64,000 bases of DNA, taken from Diplonema japonicum. Its lineage: Eukaryota > Euglenozoa > Diplonemea > Diplonemida > Diplonemidae. The notes under the pieces are model-generated. The model worked only from the letters and a program-made list of their open reading frames with translations. It did not search any database and was not told where the DNA came from. Numbering within the stretch: position 1 is the first letter of the stretch; every line of letters begins with the position of its first letter. The position numbers and the translations under genes were made by a program. The stretch lies in assembly GCA_964019335.1 (NCBI GenBank), contig OZ025693.1, positions 248,001 through 312,000 on the forward strand, given 5' to 3'. This document shows positions 53,110 to 63,987 of this stretch, in pieces.

Positions 53110-53837
53110 CTTCCTGCTCAGTTAGCTCCAGCAACGATAAATATTAGAATGTTGTTGCTTAGTGAGCACTTGGGCACTTTGCAAGATGAAAGGTGGAAGA
53201 AAATAGAGAAATAAAGAAAAGGGGTGGGGGGAAAAAAGAAATAAAGAGAGAAAGAAACATGAAGGTAATCCACGGAAACAAGAGTTCAAAAAAAAAAAAA
53301 AAAAAAAGAGAAGACGGGAAGAAATGGGGGGAGAGAGGAAATAGAAACAAACCTATCGTTTCTTCCTTCCCACACTCCTCCTCACTCCGCTCCCTAAAGA
53401 GGATTTTTTTTTTTCTTCTTTTTTTTTTTTTTTTGTGAGACAGGATTTTCAAATGGACTACTGTCACACCCATTTTCCCCCACTCCGCAATTCTTGATCT
53501 TTCCAGAAAAAAAAGGAGAGGACATGATGCCTTATTGTTTCTCTTCTTACATGATAAAAGTAAGGAGGAGGGGGGAAATATAGTTGTTGTTTTTTTTTTT
53601 TTTTTACAGACCATTTTTTCTTAACTGTCTTCCGAACTAAGATGTCGAAAAAAAGAAGAAAATAAAAGAGGGAAACATAAAAAAAGGGGGAGGTGGGAAC
53701 ACAATAATTGAAACGCGAAATAGCAAAGCTTTATCTTCCCTTTCTGTCTCTTGGGAAATTTTATAGCTTTTCGTTCTTTGAATAAGAAATAAAACAAAAT
53801 GAAAATTGCACGCGCTATGACTCATAAGCATGTACCT
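52515..53837. other. intergenic, homopolymer-rich
   Basis: Dense A, T and G runs, including near 52987-53014 (A) and 53078-53104 (T). No gene supported; the poly-Phe and poly-Lys frames are artefacts. A short imperfect inverted repeat (AGCAAC ... GTTGCT) lies near 53130-53160. Confidence 0.5.
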
Positions 53838-55387
53838 CTAGCAGGTACCCTGCTGCTTCCCGGGACCCCAGTAGTCAGGGCCCTCACCAGGGATCCACGA
53901 GGGGCACTTCTCGGCCATGTGGCTGTAGACAGGTGCCTCGTTGTAGTTGTTGAAGTTCAGGGTGTAGGGACCCACAAGCTGGCAGTTCTGGTTCTCAGGG
54001 TCGCTGGTCTGGCAGATCTCAGGCCTCCCGGAGTTCATCTTCGTCTTGTCGAAGATGTTCAGGTCGTAGTCGTCCAGGTTGGTCAGCTCACCGCAGTTCA
54101 CAGTGTCGTTGCCGAACAGGCCACCAGCCTTCCACATGCTGCACACGAACACACAGCACACCATGGACCTCCCCTTCACAGGCTTCCCGTAACGGGTTGT
54201 GTCGTAGATCCACGAGTCCTGCTCCACAATGGTGGGGATCACGTCAGACGACATGTTCAGCTGCGTCTCGGCGTACATGAACATCTCGGCGGCAGTCAGC
54301 CCGGTCGTTCCAAGCCTCTTGTTCCATGCCTCCTCGTACAGAAGCTGGCCAACGGAGGGCACAATGTAGGCGGCGATGGGGAACAGGATCTCGATGTGGT
54401 TCCACTCCAAGCAGGCCTCGAAGTCAGGGGGAAGGCAGGGGTAGTTGTTCTTCACAGTGTCGATCCACCCCCAGAGCATGGTGTGGTACCCGTACTGGAG
54501 ACCCTCGCTCTTGTAGAAGTGGTCCCACATGGCGGTCACGTTCAACTTGGCACGCTGGGCAGGGTCAAGAGGGGCCCACACAGCGTTGTAACCAGCCGCC
54601 TTCGCCTGCTGGATCCATATGTTGTAGGGAGTGCGCTGGATTCCGTTCACAGGCCAGTACGAGGAGTTCGTGGTGCTCTCAGTGATCCAAAGCTCGTTGT
54701 TCGCGTCCCTCATGGCAACAGTGGTGTGCCCGGTGGTGGAGCCCATGGCCCACCCAAGCATGGGGTCAAGACCATCAAGACGGATCACACCGATGAAGTC
54801 ACCAGTCTGGATGAGGTCGGGGTTCACACCAGTGATGCCGGTGTTCTTCCTGGGCTCCATGAAGGGCTTGATCCTCTGGTAGTTGCTCAGGAAGTAGATG
54901 TTCTCCTCCATCACCTTCTGGTCGGGGAAGTCAGGGTAGTGACCGGCCTCAGGCTGAAGGAAGAGCTGCACGGTGTCGAGAAGGTCGACCATGGTTTGCA
55001 CCTCATCGTGGATGAAGGCGAAAACCCTGATACCCTTCTTGTTCAGGTCGTAGTCGACAGCGGTGGTGGCCCTCTGTGCCTTCCACACGATGGTGTGGCT
55101 GGGCTCCTCGTGCGAGAGCTTCATGAAGTGAGCCCCGTCAACAGTGGCGAGCATGTAGAAGTCACCAGTGTGGAGCACAGAGCACTCGGTGGCGTTGAAG
55201 GAGATGGTGATCTCGGTGTGCTGCTCGTTCCACACAGCCCTGGCCATGTTGTTCTTGCACCCCTTTCCAGTCCAGGTGGCGGTGGCGCCGTTGGGCATCA
55301 CGGACGTCTTGAAAGGGGGCAGGAAGCCCCAGTAGGGGTAGGCCTGCTCACCAAGAGGGTGGAAGGGTTCGCCTTCCTTCCTCACCT

Positions 55388-55429
<42 letters not shown>

Positions 55430-56025
55430 TGGTCAAAAGGAGGCATAAATGAAAATGTTGTGTGTAAGAGTAGAAGAAAGGTCCCATCAGAAGAATTTAC
55501 GAACAGAGGAATGAAAGGTTTGAATCAAGCCAGAAAGGTCATGCAACTGGTAATCAATGTGTCATCAAGTGGGTGGGGGGGGGGGGGGGAAAAGCAAAAG
55601 AAAAAATGTGAGTGAGAAACAAAAACAAAGAAAAAGGTACAAACCTTCCTGAGAGCAGAGTTGTGCCTCTCAGCAGTGGCCTTCGCCTTCTTCACGAATG
55701 AGTCGACGTTCTCGCTCTTCCCAAGGCTCTCCAGGTCCTCCGCAAGGGACACGGTGTCGATCCCAGAGGCACGGCCCATCCACGACAGGATCCTGTAGAT
55801 GGAAGGGATGTCCTTCAGCTGCTCAGAGGCCCACGAGGCAACCCTCTTCACAACCTTCAAACGAAGAGTGTGGAACTCCTCCTTCCCGGTGAAGGGCTCC
55901 CCGCCCTCCTCCATCCACGAAACGAACTTCTTGTCCCAGTCCCCACCAGAGGCTTGGAACATGGGGGCCTCCAAGAGGGCAGCCGAGCTGGCCCCGATAA
56001 GGGCGAGAAGGATGAGTTGTCTCAT
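53838..56025 (-). CDS. secreted permuted-papain-like hydrolase, copy 1
   Basis: Exons 56025-55645 and 55385-53838 give 642 residues; the 259-nt intron holds a ~43-base homopolymer and a G-run. Residues 1-16 are a signal peptide (MRQLILLALIGASSAA). The catalytic part (~320-560) has His347 in GSTTGHTTVAM, Glu363 in ELWITEST and Cys537/Cys538 in GRSMVCCVFV. This His-Glu-Cys order is that of circularly permuted NlpC/P60 (YiiX-like) papain folds. Other landmarks are YGYHTMLWGWIDT and several N-glycosylation sites. A lysosomal or secreted amidase/acyl-hydrolase is inferred. The first 300 residues match no family I recognise. It is mostly like copy 2 but carries a short segment identical to copy 3. 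Confidence 0.75.
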
Positions 56026-56256
56026 TATTTATATGATACCTTTGAAAATACTGAGGTGCAGTGAATAGATAAAAGGAAAGGAACAAAGCAGAATTGGCCT
56101 AAGCAACAGAATAGAACGCTTTGGGTGAAAGCCTGGGCTGAGCCATCTAACGGTGCTAACAGCTCCACAGGTGGGCAACATCAGCTTTCTGGCCCATGTC
56201 TTCAAAACTTCTTGTAACTAGGCAGGCACGTGGTTAGTGAAAGCCAACTTCGGTAA

Positions 56257-56350
56257 AGGTGATATCATTGTGTTGCACGTCCACACGAGGGTTCAATAAG
56301 GCCACACGCGGTATTCGGGAGGCTGCACAGTTCACAGACGTAGCAACAGA
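56257..56350. repeat. conserved intergenic block upstream of hydrolase copy 1
   Basis: About 92 bases starting GGTGATATCATTGTGTTGCA and ending GACGTAGCAACAG match 61439-61531 with one clear substitution, while adjoining flanks have diverged by indels. Same position relative to both genes. It could be a promoter element, a 5'-UTR exon or a small RNA. Confidence 0.55.
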
Positions 56351-56882
56351 GAATAGATCGGATAAAACGTTATTTTCTTTCTTTTTTTTTCTTTTTCTTT
56401 TCTTATTTTCGGTTTCTTTCTCTTTGAGTGTGGAGAACACATGAGGTGGCTGTTTCTTCCTCTCATAAATTCTTGTGACTCGAGGTGTGTAGGCTTTTTT
56501 TTTTAAAAAAAGCTACATTATAAACAAGGAAAGACACCAAACCAAACTACCTCCCCTATTTATTTCTTTTTTTTTTTCCTTTCCATTTTCTCTTTTTAAA
56601 TTCTTCTCTCACTGCTCAGGTGCCCACCCCCCCACACCGACAATGTACAATGAATAATGGCATGCTGCTGGGAAACGAGGGGCTGGGCAACACTGACTAT
56701 ATTAGAAAGAACCTCACATGACGAAAGACAAGTAAATAAAGAGAAATGAGAAAGGTACGGGGGAGGGGGAAAAAAAGAAAAATGAATGGGGAAATACATG
56801 GAAACAAAAATCTTTATTGAGACAAAAAGAAAGAACACTTTCGAAACGGATCATTCTAAATTGTCCCATGAAATATATTTAA
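56351..56882. other. intergenic between hydrolase copy 1 flank and the transposon
   Basis: A/T-rich unique sequence with T-runs. I see no gene. Confidence 0.45.
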
Positions 56883-58640
56883 CCCATAACACTCCGGGGC
56901 CTATCTACATAGGGGTCCCTTTTTTGCTCCTTTTCATAATTTGAGGGGGAAAATGGCAGCATTCAACCCCCGTTTGCAGGTAAAACGGGTTTTTTGGACC
57001 AGGATAATTAAAAAAAAAGTTCAAAACTTAATAAAAATACAAAGGGGATGAAGAGTTGAATGGCCGTAGGGTGCTCAAAAACGACCATGTCAAAATGGGT
57101 TGTGCACGGGGGGGTGTAAATTGAGCATCTTGGGACAAAAAAGGCAGCATCAGGACCCCTCAGATGTCTCAGACCGAGAGAAGTGCCTATTTGCGGGTGG
57201 AATATCGGCCTCGAAATCGTCAAGAGGCCTTTTTGGGGTGATGGAAGAGTGGTACGAAAAAAGCAAGAGGTGTTGGTTTCAGGTGTAGCATTTGTAGATT
57301 GTGCGTTTTGTGCATTCTTTCAACCTGCAGACCCTGGAGGTGCCCTCTTTGAGTGGCTAGCGGTCACGTTTGGTGTAATCTGGGGTATCGGGTGTGTGTG
57401 CACCACTAGATGGGTGCCGGGAGTGGTGCTTTTGCAACGCTGGACCCATCAATTAGGCTCTCTCGAAAGCGCTCTTTAAAGCAGCCAGGGTTGTGTATCT
57501 CTTTGGCATCCCTGAACCATATTTTATTTGAAGTGCATGGCAGTTAACTATTGTCACTTCTAGGGTCCACCAGAAGAGTCCGCAACACCCAACGAAATGC
57601 AAGCCCCTCACAGTTCTTTCACAGGGCTTCGGCCAGACCCACAGTCAAAAAGTAGCTATCGCAAACTACCGTGTTGTCATTTCCCCGGAAAGGCTCTGTT
57701 AACCCCAGCCCCGCTTTTTCCACAACACTGAAATCTTCAAGTGCGTGCCCCTCGATTTTGGTGGCGTGGATGTGAAAACGCAAAAGATAACCCGTGCTCG
57801 CGCAGTTTAGGCAGTAGATTTTTATGCCATATCTTTTACGCTTGAAAGGACAGTAGACCCGCAGCCCCCAATTGCCCCGTGAAGGTACGAGTGTCTCGTC
57901 AATGCTTAATTATTTTCCTGGCACTGCTGCATTTGCCCACTTGTCACTAATTCTGTCCAGAAACCCTCGTATCTTCACAACACATCACCGTTTGACTCTT
58001 CTGTGTGAGTGAAGTGGAGGCTACTTTTGATTTCCCAGTAGCGTCTCCTGGGCTTCGTGTTACTGAAAAGGGGGATTTTGTGGACCAATACGACTGCTGA
58101 TTCTGGGCACGCCGTAAACCCATCGCAATGCTCAATCCGAGTAAGCGGTAGAGTCCTGGGTCGAAATTTTATCAATCTCAGCGTCCTTTTGCTTGTTTGT
58201 CTCTTCTTGGATGACGTCTGTTAGCTTCTTATAAAACCGAAGGAATAACCATTTTGCGTCGTCAGGTTTCTGCGTACCACGGGACAGCTTTTTTTCTCCC
58301 CACTGGCCTATTTTATGGTCTCTATGGGTACCAACTCCCTTACCCATGAAGGTTGGACCTCGTCCGTAGCTGTTTTGGCTTTACCTTTGCGTTTTTTGGG
58401 AACAATTTGGGCACAGTATGCACACCCGTTTTTGCGTTTTTAGCCTATCTACTCGGATTTGGGACCCACTTGGTGGGTGGATAACAAGGTAAAGTGATGC
58501 AGCGCAGCATGAATTGCAGTTAAAAATAACTCCTCACTATAGTCGTTCTTGGAGACCAGGGGTCGTGGGGACGAAAAAGTACTTAGAGAAAAAAACGATT
58601 TTTCAAAACGACAAATATTTGCGCCTTGGAGTGTTATGGG
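56883..58640 (-). mobile_element. degenerate piggyBac-type transposon
   Basis: The 13-base terminal repeats CCCATAACACTCC (56883-56895) and GGAGTGTTATGGG (58628-58640) are exact inverses. TTAA abuts the left end (56879-56882); the right end reads TTTAA, the same TTAA with one extra T. TTAA target duplication and CCC/GGG termini are hallmarks of piggyBac. The interior holds a broken transposase. Confidence 0.8.
57450..58350 (-). pseudogene. piggyBac transposase remnant
   Basis: The best-preserved piece, about 57906 down to 57620, reads SIDETLVPSRGNWGLRVYCP, then KRYGIKIYCLNCASTGYLLR and NDNTVVCDSYFLTVGLAEAL before a stop. This matches the catalytic centre of piggyBac-family DDE transposases (IDE start, KxGIK strand, the DxxFTS-like motif). 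Downstream pieces need a frame change (PKRYTTLAALKSAFERA) and upstream pieces toward 58350 are in other frames. The gene is inactive as read. Confidence 0.7.
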
Positions 58641-58956
58641 TTTAAAAAAAAAGGAAGCAAAGAAGATTTAAATTTATTCTACATATCTCCCAACCTGTTA
58701 AGCCCGATCAGCGTTTTCGCAGTAGTGACTAGTGATGTGCACTTCTCTACGAACCTCAAGAGCCTTCGGTAAGTTGAGCTTCTTCCGAATAGTTCTTGAA
58801 AAGCTTTTCAACCCCACCTCCTCGGACTTTGCTCGACAGGTTTTAGAGGTATGCAGCATAACATTTAAAAAAAAGGTGGGAACACAATTTTCGAACAAAA
58901 AATAAACAAAATGAAAATTGCACGCGCTATAACTTAAAAAAAAAAAGCATGTACCT

Positions 58957-60506
58957 CTAGCAGGTACCCTGCTGCTTCCCGGGACCCCAGTAGTCAGGGC
59001 CCTCACCAGGGATCCACGAGGGGCACTTCTCGGCCATGTGGCTGTAGACAGGTGCCTCGTTGTAGTTGTTGAAGTTCAGGGTGTAGGGACCCACAAGCTG
59101 GCAGTTCTGGTTCTCAGGGTCGCTGGTCTGGCAGATCTCAGGCCTCCCGGAGTTCATCTTCGTCTTGTCGAAGATGTTCAGGTCGTAGTCGTCCAGGTTG
59201 GTCAGCTCACCGCAGTTCACAGTGTCGTTGCCGAACAGGCCACCAGCCTTCCACATGCTGCACACGAACACACAGCACACCATGGACCTCCCCTTCACAG
59301 GCTTCCCGTAACGGGTTGTGTCGTAGATCCACGAGTCCTGCTCCACAATGGTGGGGATCACGTCAGACGACATGTTCAGCTGCGTCTCGGCGTACATGAA
59401 CATCTCGGCGGCAGTCAGCCCGGTCGTTCCAAGCCTCTTGTTCCATGCCTCCTCGTACAGAAGCTGGCCAACGGAGGGCACAATGTAGGCGACCTGCGGG
59501 AACAGAACCTCGAGGATGTTCCAAGTCAAGCAGGCCTCGAAGTCAGGGGGAAGGCAGGGGTAGTTGTTCTTCACAGTGTCGATCCACCCCCAGAGCATGT
59601 TGTGGTACCCGTACTGGAGACCCTCGCTCTTGTAGAAGTGGTCCCACATGGCGGTCACGTTCAACTTGGCACGCTGGGCAGGGTCAAGAGGGGCCCACAC
59701 AGCGTTGTAACCAGCCGCCTTCGCCTGCTGGATCCATATGTTGTAGGGAGTGCGCTGGATTCCGTTCACAGGCCAGTACGAGGAGTTCGTGGTGCTCTCA
59801 GTGATCCAAAGCTCGTTGTTCGCGTCCCTCATGGCAACAGTGGTGTGCCCGGTGGTGGAGCCCATGGCCCACCCAAGCATGGGGTCAAGACCATCAAGAC
59901 GGATCACACCGATGAAGTCACCAGTCTGGATGAGGTCGGGGTTCACACCAGTGATGCCGGTGTTCTTCCTGGGCTCCATGAAGGGCTTGATCCTCTGGTA
60001 GTTGCTCAGGAAGTAGATGTTCTCCTCCATCACCTTCTGGTCGGGGAAGTCAGGGTAGTGACCGGCCTCAGGCTGAAGGAAGAGCTGCACGGTGTCGAGA
60101 AGGTCGACCATGGTTTGCACCTCATCGTGGATGAAGGCGAAAACCCTGATACCCTTCTTGTTCAGGTCGTAGTCGACAGCGGTGGTGGCCCTCTGTGCCT
60201 TCCACACGATGGTGTGGCTGGGCTCCTCGTGCGAGAGCTTCATGAAGTGAGCCCCGTCAACAGTGGCGAGCATGTAGAAGTCACCAGTGTGGAGCACAGA
60301 GCACTCGGTGGCGTTGAAGGAGATGGTGATCTCGGTGTGCTGCTCGTTCCACACAGCCCTGGCCATGTTGTTCTTGCACCCCTTTCCAGTCCAGGTGGCG
60401 GTGGCGCCGTTGGGCATCACGGACGTCTTGAAAGGGGGCAGGAAGCCCCAGTAGGGGTAGGCCTGCTCACCAAGAGGGTGGAAGGGTTCGCCTTCCTTCC
60501 TCACCT

Positions 60507-60547
<41 letters not shown>

Positions 60548-61149
60548 TGGTCAAAAGGAGGCATAAATGAAAATGTTGTGTGTAAGAGTAGAAGAAAGGT
60601 CCCATCAGAAGAATTTACGAACAGAGGAATGAAAGGTTTGAATCAAGCCAGAAAGGTCATGCAACTGGTAATCAATGTGTCATCAAGTGGGTGGGGGGGG
60701 GGGGGGGGGGGGGAAAAGCAAAAGAAAAAATGTGAGTGAGAAACAAAAACAAAGAAAAAGGTACAAACCTTCCTGAGAGCAGAGTTGTGCCTCTCAGCAG
60801 TGGCCTTCGCCTTCTTCACGAATGAGTCGACGTTCTCGCTCTTCCCAAGGCTCTCCAGGTCCTCCGCAAGGGACACGGTGTCGATCCCAGAGGCACGGCC
60901 CATCCACGACAGGATCCTGTAGATGGAAGGGATGTCCTTCAGCTGCTCAGAGGCCCACGAGGCAACCCTCTTCACAACCTTCAAACGAAGAGTGTGGAAC
61001 TCCTCCTTCCCGGTGAAGGGCTCCCCGCCCTCCTCCATCCACGAAACGAACTTCTTGTCCCAGTCCCCACCAGAGGCTTGGAACATGGGGGCCTCCAAGA
61101 GGGCAGCCGAGCTGGCCCCGATAAGGGCGAGAAGGATGAGTTGTCTCAT
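58957..61149 (-). CDS. secreted permuted-papain-like hydrolase, copy 2
   Basis: Exons 61149-60769 and 60504-58957 give 642 residues with a 264-nt homopolymer-bearing intron. The first exon protein is identical to the other copies. The His347, Glu363 and Cys537/538 candidates are intact. It differs from copies 1 and 3 near residues 428-465 (HNMLWG; ACLTWNILEVLFPQVAY instead of HTMLWG; ACLEWNHIEILFPIAAY). Upstream flank contains the conserved 92-base block. The degenerate piggyBac element lies about 300 bases beyond its 3' end. Confidence 0.75.
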
Positions 61150-61828
61150 TATTTATATATGACCTTAGATACAGAGTGCAAGCTAACAATAAGTACGCTA
61201 AATAAATAAAAGAATAGAAAGGAATAAAGCAGAATTGGCCTAAAATAAAAAGATTAGAAAGCAGTGTGTAGCATGTGCTGAACCATCTCGCGGAGCTCAC
61301 AGCTCCCGCATGTGGATAAACATCAGTTTTCTATATCTTGTTATTCAGGACTTCTACTTAAAGTCACAGTGAGGCGCGGCACGTGGCTAGTGAAGATGCC
61401 GACTTCAGAATGGTGGCTCATGAGACATGGGGTTCCCCAGGTGATATCATTGTGTTGCACGTCCACACGAGGATTCAATAAGGCCACACGCGGTATTCGG
61501 GAGGCTGCACAGTTCACAGACGTAGCAACAGTGAAGAACAGAGGTTTACGAATAGCAGAAATGAAATAGAAGAATAAAACGTTTTTTCTTTTTTTGGCTT
61601 CTTTCTTATTCCAAAGCAATATGGTTAACAAAGGATAATAAACTTGTATTTCTTTCGGGCCGAGTGAAGTGGTTTACTTCTGTGCAGAGCGAAAAATCAA
61701 AACGACAAGCTTTACCATATTATTTTTTTTACGCCACAACAATGTGTTCATCCTGTTGTGTAGAACACGCTACTTTTATCATGAAGCAAGTACAGTAGCT
61801 GTTGTTTATCCGTGAAACTTGTTGTCAT
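61150..61828. other. intergenic between hydrolase copies 2 and 3
   Basis: Holds the second conserved block (61439-61531) and A/T-rich spacer. No gene supported. Confidence 0.5.
61439..61531. repeat. conserved intergenic block upstream of hydrolase copy 2
   Basis: Partner of 56257-56350, with one G/A difference at the GAGGRTTCAATAAGG segment. Preceded here by about 43 bases absent from the other copy. Confidence 0.55.
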
Positions 61829-63987
61829 CTAGCAAGTGCCCTGCTGCTTCCCGGGACCCCAGTAGTCAGGGCCCTGGCCAGGGATCCACGAGGGGCACTT
61901 CTCGGCCATGTGGCTGTAGATGGGGGCCTCGTTGTAGTTGTTGAAGTTCAGGGTGTAGGGACCCACAAGCTGGCAGTTCTGGTTCTCAGGGTCGCTGGTC
62001 TGGCAGATCTCAGGCCTCCCGGAGTTCATCTTCGTCTTGTCGAAGATGTTCAGGTCGTAGTCGTCCAGGTTGGTCAGCTCACCGCAGTTCACAGTGTCGT
62101 TGCCGAACAGGCCACCAGCCTTCCACATGCTGCACACGAACACACAGCACACCATGGACCTCCCCTTCACAGGCTTCCCGTAACGGGTTGTGTCGTAGAT
62201 CCACGAGTCCTGCTCCACAATGGTGGGGATCACGTCAGACGACATGTTCAGCTGCGTCTCGGCGTACATGAACATCTCGGCGGCAGTCAGCCCGGTCGTT
62301 CCAAGCCTCTTGTTCCATGCCTCCTCGTACAGAAGCTGGCCAACGGAGGGCACAATGTAGGCGGCGATGGGGAACAGGATCTCGATGTGGTTCCACTCCA
62401 AGCAGGCCTCGAAGTCAGGGGGAAGGCAGGGGTAGTTGTTCTTCACAGTGTCGATCCACCCCCAGAGCATGGTGTGGTACCCGTACTGGAGACCCTCGCT
62501 CTTGTAGAAGTGGTCCCACATGGCGGTCACGTTCAACTTGGCACGCTGGGCAGGGTCAAGAGGGGCCCACACAGCGTTGTAACCAGCCGCCTTCGCCTGC
62601 TGGATCCATATGTTGTAGGGAGTGCGCTGGATTCCGTTCACAGGCCAGTACGAGGAGTTCGTGGTGCTCTCAGTGATCCAAAGCTCGTTGTTCGCGTCCC
62701 TCATGGCAACAGTGGTGTGCCCGGTGGTGGAGCCCATGGCCCACCCAAGCATGGGGTCAAGACCATCAAGACGGATCACACCGATGAAGTCACCAGTCTG
62801 GATGAGGTCGGGGTTCACACCAGTGATGCCGGTGTTGTTCCTGGGCTTCATGAAGGGCTTGATCTTCTGGTAGTTGGTCAGGAAGTAGATGTTCTCCTCC
62901 ATCACCTTCTGGTCGGGGAAGTCAGGGTAGTGACCGGCCTCAGGCTGAAGGAAGAGCTGCACGGTGTCGAGAAGGTCGACCATGAGCTGAACCTCATCGT
63001 GGATGAAGGCGAAGAACCTGATACCCTTCTTGTTCAGGTCGTAGTCGACAGCGGTGGTGGCCCTCTGTGCCTTCCACACGATGGTGTGGCTGGGCTCCTC
63101 GTGCGAGAGCTTCATGAAGTGCATGCCGTCGACCGTCCCAAGGAGGTACACATCGCCAGTGTGGAGGACGGAGCACTCGGTGGCGGTGACAGTGATGGTG
63201 ATCTCGGTGTGCTGCTCGTTCCACACAGCCTTGGCCATGTTGTTCTTGCACCCCCTGTTGGTCCATGTCATGGCGGGGCCGTTGGGAACGACGTGCGCCT
63301 TGTCAAGGGGGATGAAGCCCCAGTAGGGGTACTTTGCCTCGCCAAGAGGGTGGAAGGGTTCGCCTTCCTTCCTCACCTGTGGTGTTGTGTTTTTGTGGTC
63401 AAAGGTGTAAAGAAAAAATGTTGTTGTGAGTGCAACAAAGGTCCCATCAGAAGAATTTACGAACAGAGGAATGAAAGGTTTGAATCAAGCAGAAAGGTCA
63501 TGCAACTGGTAATCAATGTGTCATCAAGTGGATGGGGGGGGGGGGGGGGAAGAAAGCAAAGGAAAAAATGTGAGTGAGAAACAAAAACAAAGAAAAAGGT
63601 ACAAACCTTCCTGAGAGCAGAGTTGTGCCTCTCAGCAGTGGCCTTCGCCTTCTTCACGAATGAGTCGACGTTCTCGCTCTTCCCAAGGCTCTCCAGGTCC
63701 TCCGCAAGGGACACGGTGTCGATCCCAGAGGCACGGCCCATCCACGACAGGATCCTGTAGATGGAAGGGATGTCCTTCAGCTGCTCAGAGGCCCACGAGG
63801 CAACCCTCTTCACAACCTTCAAACGAAGAGTGTGGAACTCCTCCTTCCCGGTGAAGGGCTCCCCGCCCTCCTCCATCCACGAAACGAACTTCTTGTCCCA
63901 GTCCCCACCAGAGGCTTGGAACATGGGGGCCTCCAAGAGGGCAGCCGAGCTGGCCCCGATAAGGGCGAGAAGGATGAGTTGTCTCAT
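61829..63987 (-). CDS. secreted permuted-papain-like hydrolase, copy 3
   Basis: Exons 63987-63607 and 63376-61829 give 642 residues with a 230-nt intron lacking the long T-run of the other two copies. The start is the ATG before RQLILL; an in-frame His codon precedes it. Catalytic candidates are conserved. The start of exon 2 differs most from copies 1 and 2 (GEAKYPYWGFIPLDKAHVVP against GEQAYPYWGFLPPFKTSVMP) and the C-terminus has PGQGPDYW against PGEGPDYW. It is complete within the window, although its 5' regulatory flank is cut by the window end. Confidence 0.75.

Noticed and set aside
61802-63577. Plus-strand open frames of 510-591 codons opposite each hydrolase copy
   Set aside because: They are antisense to well-supported exons, are rich in Val/His/Arg as expected from G/C-ending codons read backwards, run into homopolymers, and repeat in all three copies only because the sense gene does.
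53838-63987. First thought: phospholipase B-like (PLBD) proteins
   Set aside because: Length and secretion fit, but the PLBD cleavage-site Cys and conserved core are absent; the GHTTVAM, WITEST and SMVCC order fits a permuted papain fold instead.
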